Shown here: positions 36,801 to 48,605 of the stretch, in pieces | Layout: every line of letters starts with the position of its first letter | Position numbering within the stretch: the stretch's first letter is position 1 | Source: Pithys albifrons albifrons | Taxonomy: Eukaryota; Chordata; Aves; Passeriformes; Thamnophilidae | Reading direction: 5' to 3' | DNA: 64,000 nt | Assembly: GCF_047495875.1 (NCBI RefSeq) | Contig: NC_092461.1 | Location: 60,438,299-60,502,298 of the forward strand | Program-made: the position numbers and the translations under genes | Notes under the pieces: generated by a model | Told to the model about the DNA's origin: nothing | The model's database searches: none | The model's input: only the letters and a program-made list of their open reading frames with translations

Positions 36801-38846
36801 TAGGACTCAATACCATTTATATCTGTCAGAGCTTTAAGAGCTTCAAATTCAGTCACTGTGAGTGCTCTAACCCAGGGAAAGACTGATGCATGTTTTCTGC
36901 AAGTACCATGGTCACTGTATATACCTGCGTAGGAAATGTGAGGGTAGCGTTGTGTTCTCCATATCGTAACAGAGAATGAGCTGTTCCAAAAGCCCTCCTG
37001 GTGTTCTGTAATTATACACTTGCTACAGAGTTGCCTTAAATCAGTGAAGAATTGATGAGTCTGGGTAAGAACATGAGCTGGGCCTTGGTTTATCTTGCAT
37101 TAGGTTCTAGCAAGGCGTAACAATGGAATGATGCCTGGAGAGAAGCAGAGACCTCACAGCCCAATGTCTCAATGAAGCACAGAACACCAGCCCTCCATGC
37201 CAGCTGTTTGCTTCAATTCCCCCTATCCATGCACAACAAACCTTTGTTATAAATTGTGTACTTTAAGCAGATAAAGATAAGCTTGAAGATTCTCTGGTGA
37301 AGGCCAGACAGCCTTTACTGCCACCTCAGCAGGTGAAGAAGGACCAAAGTGTCTACTGTTATAAACTATAAATTCTGACTGAAAGTAGCCAAGACTCTCA
37401 TAAGCTCTAGTTGTGTATTAACTTTCTCACTCCTAAGAATGCAAATGAAAAGAGGACATGCCTTACATTATGATGACAGTCACCAAAACCTCACCTATAA
37501 CATCCAATTGTTCCACCCATTTGAGAAGGGACAAAAAATTATAAGAAAGAGATTTTCAGGGCAAAACAAAAAACACAAACAAAAAAAGAAAAATAAAAAT
37601 AAAAAAGAAAGGGGGAAATATTTCTGCTTACTCGAGGATCAGTTGGCAGACTATGTCCTGCCTTAAAGTGGACTTTGCACCTCCAACTGCATTGGAGCAA
37701 ATCTGGGAATATTTATTTATTTTTAGTGATAATAGATGTCTGTTACTATAGCTTCTGTAGTGACACATATTAACACTCTGTACTTAGTGTATTTATGCCT
37801 GGCAATCCTGAGTCTGCTTTCCTCTTCCTTTCATAAATTGCACTATTTGGGATTCTGGATTGTGCAAGTTTTCGTTGAACTCAGCCAAACCTAGAGTACT
37901 GGACTGGCAAATCACAATATTTACGAATCTGAATGCAACCAGACCCATAGTGTCAGAACTGCACTATTTGTGAATCTCTGGTCATGAAAGTTTTTATTGA
38001 ATGCAACCAGATTTATAGTGCCTAACTGGTTATAATCCAAATTTAAGCCCAGCTGCATTCAGCCACTCTGATCTCTGAGGACCAAGTGGGTTGCAAGGAG
38101 GGTTATTTTCTGCCAAATTTCTATATCCTTAACACAAGACAGTCACACCAAAGGGGTTTACCCATGGTTCTGGATGAGCACTAACTGAGTGGCTGATGCC
38201 AGTGAGACCCTGAGTACCAGTGCAGGAGGCACTAATGAGAAAGCAGTCTGCCTTCTCTGTACTTGCTGTGTTTCGGTGCCACTGCAGAGTTGATTATAAA
38301 GATGGTTTCTTCACCTGTTATTTTCATGCCTTTCTGCAGGGCTCTGTCTCAGTCATACTGATGCTCTCATTGCACTGGCTTCTTCCTGCTATGTCAAGGT
38401 CACGGCAAACCTTCAGTCTGACAAATGAATGTTGTGGGTAAACATGGAAACCAAGGGATAATTTCATGCCTTATACATACATGGTATTTTTTGTTTTTAT
38501 GAAGCTGGTTTCTGGTTTACTAGTTTGAAGCAGGAAATGGAGCTACATGAGAAATTTCCATGTTATGAAGTTCTTTCTTCTTCAAAACAGAACAAGCCTA
38601 AAAGTTTTACAGTGACCAATTACCCAAAATTAAAAAAAAATTATAAAGAGTGGTATAAATTATTATTTCAATAAAAATTCAAATGCCTCATATAAGGGTA
38701 CTTTTAGCCTATAGACTGTTTTCAACAGGAAACAAATTTCTGAATGTGTAGCAATGCCAACATCAACAATCTCAGAACACATTCTCTTAGGTTTTTGTTG
38801 TTCCAGTAAAATCAAAAGTGAGCAATTCAGATCTATAGAAAACCCT
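33857..38846. other. AT-rich non-coding DNA
   Basis: No gene is supported. A T-run with TTTG repeats lies at 36475-36501, an A-rich run at 37560-37610, and a degenerate internal duplication at 37837-38035 (separate entry). Short frames such as 34362-34733 and 38220-38441 have no recognisable domains. Confidence 0.55.
37837..38035. repeat. Degenerate ~120-bp duplication
   Basis: AATTGCACTATTTGGGATTC at about 37837 recurs as AACTGCACTATTTGTGAATC at about 37958. GAATGCAACCAGACCCATAG near 37931 recurs as GAATGCAACCAGATTTATAG near 38000. The interleaving implies more than one duplication step. Confidence 0.65.
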
Positions 38847-39168
38847 GTGAGACTTATCTATCAGCCAGAAGCAGCAAAGAGCTCAGCTGCTGCTGGCTGA
38901 TAGGGAGGTGGTTTACTCCCCAAGAATTCACATAGTAGGAATTCACAGGACTCTGCAGGGGCACGAAAACAGCCAGGATGAAATAACATAAACATGGGAC
39001 TTGTGAGAGATAGGTTTTAACCAATTGAAGGATCTAGCATGGTGGTGTGTAACTCTTTTAGCCAATAAGCTGTAGTCCTAACCCTATATAAACTGTTTGC
39101 TGTGTGTAATAAAATGTCTTCACTATAAACTTCATAAGCTTGTTGGTGAAGTCCTTTCTCTCCGCCAA
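38847..39168 (+). mobile_element. Compact LTR-like segment (termini uncertain)
   Basis: A CCAAT box (39062-39066), TATATAAA (39085-39092) and AATAAA (39108-39113) lie within 52 bp, followed by a TC-rich stretch TTGGTGAAGTCCTTTCTCTC. This is the R-U5 arrangement of short retroviral LTRs. A possible start, TGTGAGAC, lies near 38847 and a possible end, TCTCCGCCA, near 39168, but no matching TSD was found. Confidence 0.45.
39085..39113 (+). promoter_or_regulatory. TATA box and polyadenylation signal 15 bp apart
   Basis: TATATAAA (39085-39092) and AATAAA (39108-39113), with CCAAT 18 bp upstream of the TATA box. The tight spacing is typical of LTR core promoters with short R regions, and unusual for a host gene. 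Confidence 0.55.
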
Positions 39169-40977
39169 AAATACTTTACTTTAGGTTTTTCTTTCCCCAA
39201 TTGAAATACCACATTTCTCTTAAATATTAACTGCGATTAATTTTCATTTTTCAGTTGAAAAGTTTTGCCCTGCAGAATGTGCAACCAGTTCTTCTAAATG
39301 TTGAATAAACACACCTCTCCTGAGTCTTGAAGAGAATGCTTAACACAGAATGTACCTCTTGAACATTCTTATCCTCAGACTTGCCTCAAAACCTAATGCC
39401 TATTCCAATACATATTCTCCAGTAACTTATCCACAGCATAGGCTACACAAAGACTAATCCTGCTTTGAGTGGCAGAGAATGTTGGATAAAATTGGTAGTC
39501 ATATTCAGGATAGGTTTTGGTATTCCAAGATTTTCTGTACTATCATAGTTCTCCAAAAGTAGATGAGTTTCTTATATATACAATTACAATTGAGAGAAAG
39601 TTGTGTAGAATACATTGGTAGCATTATTCTAGGAATCAGAGTCAATTTAATCTATTTTCTTTTCCAGCCTGTTCCAGATTATAATTTCTAGTCCAGTGTC
39701 TAATACAATACGATTAACAGAATTGTAATTTATTGTACTGATTTTACACTGTTGTCTATGTGCCATAAAATCAAACATCAATAACTTGATGTGCGTTTTA
39801 TGTATTGTGTATTAATTTATTATCTTTTTGACAGCCATAGTTACATAAATACAATGTAAATGAATTATTTATCTACTTGACAACCAGTCCTATTCAGCTC
39901 TGGTTCTTATTCCTTTATAAGTCTAAAAATGAAAAAAAAAAAAATTAAAACAAAAATTACATCAAATTCTTTAAATTTTTAGTCCAGGAAAATGCTGAAA
40001 ATATACATGCAAAATCCTCTTTTGGTTCGCTTCCAAAACAGATGAAAGTACCTCACAGTTTTCTTTCTAGGCTGTGACTCCTCCAATTCTTCCCAAGAAT
40101 GTTTAAGCATCTATGAAATATTGTTCAAAAATCTTCCTCAGACTTTTTCTTAGAATATGTGTAAATGTATTGTTCACACTAGTGTCATCATCCTGTAAGC
40201 TAAAAAAAAAGAAAACCTTGCAGTAACTGACTACCCTTTTCTACTCTAAATTACCTGCTGAAATTTGCCCACTAACCTCATGTGGAAGAGGTATATAACC
40301 TGCTCTCTCAGCAAACGTGGAAATGCTGAATAGGATGTTTCTTTTCCCAGAAGTCTTTCCATTTACCTCATTTCATGATATCATTTTGCTGTCTTCTACT
40401 GATGCCTGTTGGAGTGTCCCATTTTAAAAGGCAGGCTTAATTAGCAAGAAAACAGGAATATTTTAAGGCTTGTAATATTTTACCATGAGAGGGGGCAGAG
40501 GTGGGGGAGCATATTTTTCCATAACATTTATAGTGCTGTCAATAGTAGGCAAATTAATTTTATGGCAGACACCCTCTTTTAAAAGTAAAGATTATACATG
40601 GGTAGTTAAAATGTACTAGGGATAAACTTTAATTCTGCTACGGAGCTTTTCTGTCAGAAATAAAGCAAGTTTCCTCACAACTTTAAGCACAATCCTCAAA
40701 ATAAAGGCAGAGCCAGTATGAACCCCACAAAATATTACCAGAGGAAAATTTTGAAACTGATATCAAAATGCAGCAGAACTCAAGGGAAAAACAATATGTG
40801 TATTTCCATACTTAACATCGCCCACCTATGTCTAGTAATATAGTGACAAGTCAAGCCTAGGAAACCCAGAGCTGGGTTAAATGCTAAAATAAAATGTAAC
40901 TCTTTGCTGTGAAAATTTAGTTTCCATCAGTTTGAGAGTCATGTACCAGATGTCAGTATTGTTCCCAGTTGATATTT
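39169..40977. other. AT-rich non-coding DNA
   Basis: No gene, transposon or array was recognised. Confidence 0.55.
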
Positions 40978-41157
40978 TATAGTGGGTTGATCCTGGCTGG
41001 ACACCAGGTACCCACCAAATCCACTCCATCACTCCCCTCTGCAACTGGACAAAGGAGAGAAAATATAATGAAGGGTTCATGAGTTAAGAGCCATGAGAGG
41101 TGACTTACTGATCAGCTTCATGGGCAAAACAGACTCAAAGTGGGGATATTAATTGAA

Positions 41158-41163
41158 TTTATT
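41158..41163 (-). terminator. LTR polyadenylation signal AATAAA (minus)
   Basis: TTTATT on the plus strand gives AATAAA on the LTR sense strand, about 175 bp before the LTR 3' end. Confidence 0.6.
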
Positions 41164-41642
41164 ACTAACAGGATCAGAGCAGGAGCATGAGAAGTAAAAT
41201 AAATCTTAAAAACACCTTCCCTTCATACTTCCCTCCTTCCAAGTTCTGCTTCCTTCCCCCACCAGCACAGGGAGATGGGGAATCGGGGTTATCCTATCAG
41301 GTAAGCCTTCCCAGTGTGGGCTTCTCTTTCCACAGTCTGCAGGTCTCTGTCAGGACCCTGCTCCATCATGGGCCTCCCACGAGATCACAGCCACCTTCAG
41401 CCATCCACCTGCTCCACCCTGGTCTGCACTACGGGCTGCAGGGGAACCTCCTTCTGCCCTAACCTTGGTGCCTGCAGAGTTGTTCACATGTCTCATTCCA
41501 CTCTTTTCTGGGTGCACAATAACTTTTTTGTCCTTCTTGAATGTGTCACCACAGAGGCATTACTATCATTCCTGATTGGCTTGGCCGTGGCCAGTGGCAT
41601 CTGCTCTGGAGCTGGCTGGCATTGGCTCTTCCAGTCATGGGA

Positions 41643-41660
41643 GAAGCTTCTGGAAGCTTC
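41643..41660. promoter_or_regulatory. Perfect four-subsite heat-shock element in LTR U3
   Basis: GAAGCTTCTGGAAGCTTC matches GAAnnTTCnnGAAnnTTC exactly, i.e. four alternating HSF subsites. It sits about 65 bp from the 5' end of the minus-strand LTR, upstream of its presumed promoter. It is palindromic, so orientation does not matter. HSF binding is an inference. Confidence 0.7.
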
Positions 41661-41730
41661 TCACAAAAGCCACCCCTGCAGCCCTCCTGCTACCAAAACC
41701 TGGCCACAGACACCAAATCAGTACTTATAA

Positions 41731-44700
41731 GTGAAGACTACCTAAATTTAGTTTGCCTAGATAAGAATTGATGCATTTAGGTAGAATACTCACAAAATTA
41801 GAGTTGCAAGATAGAATAAAATAAAAGGAACTTAGAAATTTATCACTGGTATCTTGAGGAAAAGCTGACTATGACTTCTGCAATACTCAAGGGTCCCTAA
41901 GCTAACTGAGGAGTGAGTTTGTCTATAAATATTTTCATAAATCTATAATTCAGAAAGAAAACTGAGATGAAATGAGATGAGATGAGATGTACTGTGTCTG
42001 CTCTGAAGAAAATATGTGAAAACCAGGAAGTTTGGGTTTGTTTTATTTAAAAAAACTTTTTCCTCTATGCAATGCAATAAATGCAAACAAACAAATAAAT
42101 AAGCATACAAATAAACCCCATTATTATTATTGCATTTTCTTCCTTTGATATCTTGCATCTTTGTAAATAGGATAGCTCTATGTTGCCTGTCTTTGGAGGA
42201 AGAGAGACTATTCAAGGATGTCCCACTTTCCTATTCTCCTGGGGCTCCTTGAGCTGACCTTTTTCTTGAGTTGCTAACATACCAGGTTTCAGATGTAAGA
42301 TTTCCTTTACATTTTCTACAAGATAATCACAGTTTGGATGGATGGTGATTCAATGGTGCGACTTTGTTCATCTTCTTTCATGGATAAAGTTGGTACAGAA
42401 TCATTAATTTGAAGTAGCTTTTCTCATTAGTTTTTATTATTTAAATTAAAAGAAGACTTTACACTTTATGTCCAATAGATGGCGGTGAAACACTGAAAAC
42501 ACACCAGCTTTGTTTATGTTTTTATTTTTAAATGTCTTGGCAGTGAAAATAAGCAGCTATTGCCTAATGCTCCTCCTGAACAGCAGGAAAATTTACACTT
42601 CCCTCTAGAATCTGCGCTGCTGTTTCATAGGAATCTGTCATTTTCATATGCATCATAATTTAGTCTTTGCTCTTTGATATTTTTGTGTGACTGTTTCTCT
42701 TCCTTCTTAACTCTTAACATTCTTTCTTAACATTCATGAAAATCCGCACCTCTTTTTTATTGGATGTTGATCACTGCTGACAAGGTAATGATAAATTTCA
42801 GTGATTATCTCTTCATTAAAATAGCATAATCTCTTCTGTGCCTTTAGGATAGTGACCAGTTGACCTACTGAGTATATACAGATTTTTCTGTGTTCACACT
42901 TCTGAGAAATAATAAAACTTTCACTGAATTACTTGAAGCTTATCTAGCAACTACATAAAAAGAGTAGTTCTTTCAGTTGTGTTTGGAGTTTAGAGGAGAA
43001 AGGTTGATTTCCACCTTATGTAAAATTCTAAGTTGCATTAGGTAGTAGTAGGAGTTTTCAGAAAATCTTAGAGCAAATATTTCATATCTTCTTGACTGAT
43101 TGTCCCCAAGGGCCTTGCTGCCATTTCACCATGAGGTTTCATATAAAAATGATACTTTCTTTTCACTTCAGAAAAATGTGAGCTACAAAAGCTGGTAATG
43201 TCCTATTTTATGATTGTGGTTTCAATCTAGCAAGATCTTCAAAGTAAAGTGTTCTGTGGAACATAAGACTCTTTAATAGAGAATTTATATTTTCATTTAC
43301 TAAGAGAATTGCTTTATAGCTGATTGCAGGAATATGCAACTTCTCTGAAGTTTTGAGATTTTATCCTCACTTCCTTCAGATTGTTGATCAACTTTTTTAA
43401 AAATGGTATGCATACACAAAAGAGATGGGAAAAGAAGTGAAGAGAAGATAGCATGAAAAACTAACTATGGAAGATTCCTAAGCAATGATTTTACCTGTCA
43501 CAAGTTGAAATTCTTTGCAAGAGAAGATTTCTACTTAACTGATTTCACCAGTTGACCCCTGTTTTTACCATAAGAACTAAATTTAACGTCTGTCTTGTGG
43601 TATATACTTCAAAGCAAACGGTAGGCAAATGTTCTGGGGACTTGCTGCTGGTGGTTTGTCTCACTGCTGCCTTTCTAGCAGCAAAAGCCCAAAACACAGG
43701 CCTGCCATTTGTTGTCCCAGAAATGAAGCAGCTATTCCCCCCAGTCCCTAAGGGATGCAGTTTGCAATAGAGATTCAACGTTTTTGCTTTAGTAGTAGGA
43801 AATTTATTAAATTGATGGTGCTTTTTTTTCTTTTTCTCTTTTTCTCTTTTTTTTTTTTGAAAGTCAGTTACTATGCAGTCATTTTTTCCTAACTTAAATA
43901 TTGATATCATTTTGGCTCACACCTCTTTCCTGTAACAACATTATAATAGCTCAGTGGTTTGGATGGAGATGATACATCTTTGAATATCATGTCAAAGATC
44001 AGCCTAAATAGTTCAAAGAATTGTTTTGGCATTCGAGCAATATTCACTTGAAAAAATGTAAGCTTGTATTTATACAATAAACTGTGCTAAACAACATAAT
44101 TATGGTTCATCATGTCAACTTGAATAAACTTGAAAGATTTCACTATTTTTAATGCCATTGTAAAAATGTACCAGAAGTGAAAAACTGAATACTGTGTATT
44201 TTCTATTGAACCACAAAAGAAGTCTAAGTCCAGATAATACTAAGGCTCTCATTTAAAAACCACAAACTCCCAAGAATTTAGAGTTAAGGCTAAAAATACA
44301 GTCTTAACTTATTTTGTTGCATTTAAGTATTGAAGAGGTGGAACTACCTACACAGAATGGGGTTAGTTAAGGATCCTAAACAGAGTTTGAAAATATTCAC
44401 AGACACAGCATTCTATGTCGCCAGACCCATTTACGGATACTGCCATATTAATGGCACAATATTTGTTTTAGAGGCCACCAAATATCTTTGCCAGATTAAA
44501 CATTTGTAATCTGGATCCAACTTTAATATACTCTTTCAAATGGGAAAGCCACAAACAGCTATAGGCAACATCAACACAGTCTCCCTCAATCTGTTAATTT
44601 GTCAGAATTACAGACAAGGTAGAGCCAATAATAATAAGCACCTTCCATGAGGACAGTAATTAGAATGTTAAAATAATGAGACTCCTTGCTATAAACAAAT

Positions 44701-45646
44701 CTGAGTTTAGTGTGCTGGAAGAAAAATCCTACACTATTTCAACAAAAGATTGGCAGTAAACTGAAATCAGTCCAGAGAAATGAGAACAGACTATAAACTT
44801 CCTTCCCTCTTTTTATCCAAAGAGGCTCAATATCTGTAACTTTTGAATACACCTGTCCATTTTGTCTTTTTATCATTTGGTCCTTGCTTACCATTTTTGG
44901 CATGTCTACATAGTTGATCTTTTCACTTAAGCATAGAATATAACTCTCTTGGAAATGTCCATTTCACTTCCTTTGGTGGAGTTAAGGGAATTGTACTGTA
45001 TTTTCTCTACAGCTACTGGATTTACTTTTTCAGTTCCATGGGCTTTTGACAAGTGGAGAACAAATGGAGAAGAAAGGGAAACAACAGTATGAAATACAAC
45101 ATTTATCTGGAGCAACTTCACTACTGGACACATTTTTCGGGACAGGGGCTGCTTTCTGGACTAGTGGACTAATTTAGTGAGACAAATATGCCATGATACT
45201 GATCTCAATGGTAACATAGCTTATTTTCTGTGAAACTCTTCTTTATTCCCTTCCCTCCAGTGTGGGTATGTATTTGGGCTCTGTGCATATGATGGCTGAA
45301 GCAGCTATGTGGCAATATGGTAATTTTATGTGTATCTTAACACACTATACTTTACAAGTGACTGCATCACCTTGTGTAAATATTCAAAAGCCACTGGGAG
45401 GACCCTCTAAGAAAAGGTAAAGAGCAAAATAACAGCAGACATTATGCTGCTGTTTCCCATAAAAAGTTGCACTGAGATTGCATAAAAATAAGAGAGAGGC
45501 TCAACCTGTATGGACTATTTTGCTTTCAGTCTGCCTACCACTACTATAGGCCAAAATGGAGTCACTGTATATTTTGATTGTTATTTTCTCTTTTCTATTT
45601 CTTACTACATTGCCTGACAATGCCGTTATTATTTTCAGATAGATAC
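41731..45646. other. AT-rich non-coding DNA
   Basis: No gene is supported. A short (GAGAT)n run lies at 41963-41990 and a pyrimidine tract (T/C) at 43820-43858. The overlapping frames at 43545-43910 arise from these and have no domain resemblance. Confidence 0.55.
43820..43858 (+). repeat. Polypyrimidine tract (T/C)
   Basis: An almost pure T run with periodic C (TTTTTCTCTTTTTCTC). Confidence 0.85.
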
Positions 45647-45748
45647 AGGGACATGGTTTAATGGTACACTTGGCAGTTCTAGATAACAATTGGACTCAAT
45701 TACCTCAAGGGTCTACTCCAACCTAAATGATTTTATGATCCTATGATC
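45647..45748 (+). mobile_element. CR1 3'-terminal fragment (plus strand)
   Basis: GGGACATGGTTTAATGGTAC, CTTGGCAGTTCTAGATAAC and CAAGGGTCTACTCCAACC, then ATGATTTTATGATCCTATGA, is the final ~100 bp of CR1, with octamer-like repeats at the end. Confidence 0.85.
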
Positions 45749-46441
45749 TTCATCATTCTATCAGAGACAGCTAGAGAGAAGGAAGGGCTGGGATGTTGTA
45801 ATGGATTAAGATAGTTGAAAGGATGAATCACAAGCAGAAAAGGGGTTGGAGAAGGGGCTGGTGGGACTGAAGGCTGGGATAACTGTTTATGCTAGGAAAT
45901 ACAGATTGAAATTTGACAATTGAAGCATTTTTTAATATACTGAGAAAGAGCAAGGAAGACAATGAGGAAAGAGGAAAGCTATTTATACAGCAGCAACAGA
46001 GAAGCATTAATTCTGCCTTGTTTAGCCCATATCCAGAAATCTGTGAAAACTATGTGTTGCAATGGTACATAAAATACCTGCAGGCATACTGAAGCATTTC
46101 CAGGAGTTTTTTTCCAGACTCCTGAGGCCTATAGTGATAGTTTGCCGGTTTCCATGATTAAGAAAAGCAATGCCTATATCTGCAAAATCAGAGTTTGAGG
46201 CTGCTCTAATTACATGCTTAGTGCTTGGGGCCCATTCTTACAGGACAGGGTGCCCTGTATTGTGGGAGATTTTTAAACCTTATTTACAGAAGTGAATTTT
46301 TTCATGATTCAATGTTAAAACAAACTTGCAGTCCAATTCCTTATCACTTAGACAGCATAAGATCTGTAAATACTCCCTTTTCTGCCTCATTTTGTAATAT
46401 TTGAATAAGGATGCCTGTGTTTTGTCAGTTCTCCAGACAGC

Positions 46442-46474
46442 ACTGAACATGCTCCAATACTGAACATGCTCCAA
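46442..46474. repeat. 17-bp tandem duplication
   Basis: ACTGAACATGCTCCAAT is followed directly by ACTGAACATGCTCCAA. Confidence 0.9.
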
Positions 46475-48532
46475 GCAGGACAATTGAGTCCCAGCAGCTC
46501 TGAGGTGGTGTACTTGGATGTGGGGACACTCTATGAGTGATGTTATAAATATCTGCTTCTGGTTTTAGACTGCAGTTTCCTGAGGTGTTCTGGGCTCCAT
46601 GAAGAATGGGAGCATCTGGAAGGGCTAAGGATAAGCAGGTGCATGAACAAGACCAATTTAAATACTAAGAAATGGAGGATAGCAGTTAAGAACATTCAGA
46701 ACTAGGAATGGATATAGACATATCTTGATGGAGAGACACAGGGCCTTCTAATACTGAAGAGGAATTTACTTCCTTCTGAGGCTTGCCAAGGAGTCCTGTA
46801 CATTGAATCAGATAAGAAATTATCAGCACAGTGGGCAGCAGCAAATCAACTGGGCTAATTACCTGCAGTCAAATATTAAAAGATGCAAATCCTAATAAGG
46901 TTCTTTTCAGCATGGGACTCACTGCTACTAAGCTGATGGCTCCTGTCTAAAAGTCCAGTTTGTACACAAAGGAATTATATACACAACTTCTTAACTTCTT
47001 AACTTTAAAATTAATAAACTTGTTGCAAAATGGAGCTTCTTCTGTTTAAGACAATTTTGCAGTCCTATTTGCTTTGTTAGAAAGCAGTCTGGTGTGAAAA
47101 AAATCTTATGTCTGGAAGTCACTTAATTGTGAATTAATTAAAATTGTTCAGATTTGGTTTTTTTGGAGTTGAGACACGTTCTTATTGTGTATAATAGCCT
47201 ACAAGTACACAGTGCAAAATACATAGACACTGAAGCACCTGCATTTTTGGTTTGCTGCCTGCTTGGTTTACTGTCGTTACTTTATTAACAGATTCATACT
47301 ATGTACAACATACGACCCTTGAAAGATCATAGCTGGAGGGAGTAACATTGATTTATAAAATTAGTTTTGAATGCTGCTATTGATTTCTCTTCCAGAACAT
47401 ATGTTTAAAGGAAGGCACTCTTGAGAATCTTGATAGATAGGGAAATAAATCAACTAGTTTATAAGTGTGCATCACATTTTTTCTATTTTTTCAGGAGCTC
47501 AGATAAGCAACAGATTTGCAAAATTAAACTCTGGTAAAGTTCTTTGCACTCCAGCACATATATTTGCATACAGTAGTTAAAATTGCATGTTGAAAAGTAT
47601 TTTTAGAAGCACCTCTAGAGAAAAAAAAATAAAGCCTTATTATTCTGTCTGTCTTATTTCCTCATCCATGAAAGAAGCTGGTTAGCGTACTCACATATGC
47701 CAGGCCATTTTTAACCAACATTTGTACATATGCAGTCAGCATTTACAGGAAGTTGCAGGACATCCAGAGACGCATTAGAAAGCCTCTGCCTCTTCTGGCA
47801 AAGCAGAAGTGGACTCCAGCAAACAAATATTTACCCAAATCTGTGAGTCACAGATGCTGTAACTTCAGGTTACAGCTTCATCTTCAAGACTGCAAAGCTC
47901 ATCGAGTTCATATTTACCAACTGCAGCACTGCTGCATGCGCTTTTTTGCTTTACTCCAAAAGTAGAAGCTCTATGACTTGATTCCATGTCTGCTTTAGGT
48001 AAAGATGCAGTAATTCTTTATGCAGGGAATTTGATGATGTATATTTAAGAATGTAGTTAACTTTTCCAATGCATAATATGAGGAAAAAAAGAGCAAGATT
48101 CAGCCTGTCTGCTATTTTTGTGCCTGATCTGTTTGACATATTTTGTGCCCAGGGACCAACACCTACTGAAGCCAGTTGAAGGACTGTATTCTTTTTCCAT
48201 AATAGATCCTCTCAAATCACTTTATTTGTGATGTGTTAATGTAAATTAATTTCTCTTGTGTTTATCAACAAACTTGAGAAAATTACTATATATATAGTAC
48301 TAAAATTCTTAAAATGTAAAAATATAAAATTCGTAAACCTCATCTTTTTTAAGCCAATTAGTATGTACAATCTTAAAAAAAATTTGTCATTTAGAATATT
48401 CAGATGGTTCAGAAGACACAACTGTGTTCACAGGGTATAATTTTTGGTGATGTGGTATGAGAATTGCTGTCTACAGGGTGTAATGATCTGTGACCACAGA
48501 CAAACTGACCCCAGGATCATCAGCCAGCCACA

Positions 48533-48605
48533 AACACAGCACTGGGATTTAAATGTGGCTTCCAAAACCGCAAAGCTCCACCCACCGAGCTAAAACAGCA
48601 ACTCT
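48533..48605 (-). pseudogene. tRNA-like relic (tRNA pseudogene or SINE head)
   Basis: On the minus strand, GCTGTTTTAGCTCGGTGGG followed by TGGAGC gives a complete D arm (GCTC paired with GAGC) and an A-box resembling TAGCTCAGTGG. About 20 nt further, CATTTAAATCCC resembles a decayed B-box/T loop. The anticodon and variable regions are shortened and the acceptor stem does not pair, so it is not functional. An old tRNA-derived SINE is equally possible; no recognisable SINE body was found. Confidence 0.4.

Larger units (their letters stand above)
40983..41725 (-). mobile_element. Solo LTR of an endogenous retrovirus, minus strand (743 bp)
   Basis: On the plus strand it begins TGGGTTGATCCTGGCTGG and ends CACCAAATCAGTACT. 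It is flanked by TATAG (40978-40982) and TATAA (41726-41730), a 4/5 match. The reading ACAGACTCAAAGTGGGG, TGAATTTATTACTAACAGG, CTGCTCCATCATGGGCC, CCAGTGGCATCTGCTC and AAAGCCACCCCTGCAGCC matches, from memory, the reverse complement of a very common avian ERV-L-like LTR. The minus-strand polyadenylation signal AATAAA is at 41158-41163. The U3 end contains a four-site heat-shock element. The open frames of 76-138 codons inside it are not genes. Confidence 0.88.

Noticed and set aside
41187..41771. Open frames of 76-138 codons on the plus strand
   Set aside because: They are antisense to a minus-strand solo LTR, whose termini and TSD explain the segment.
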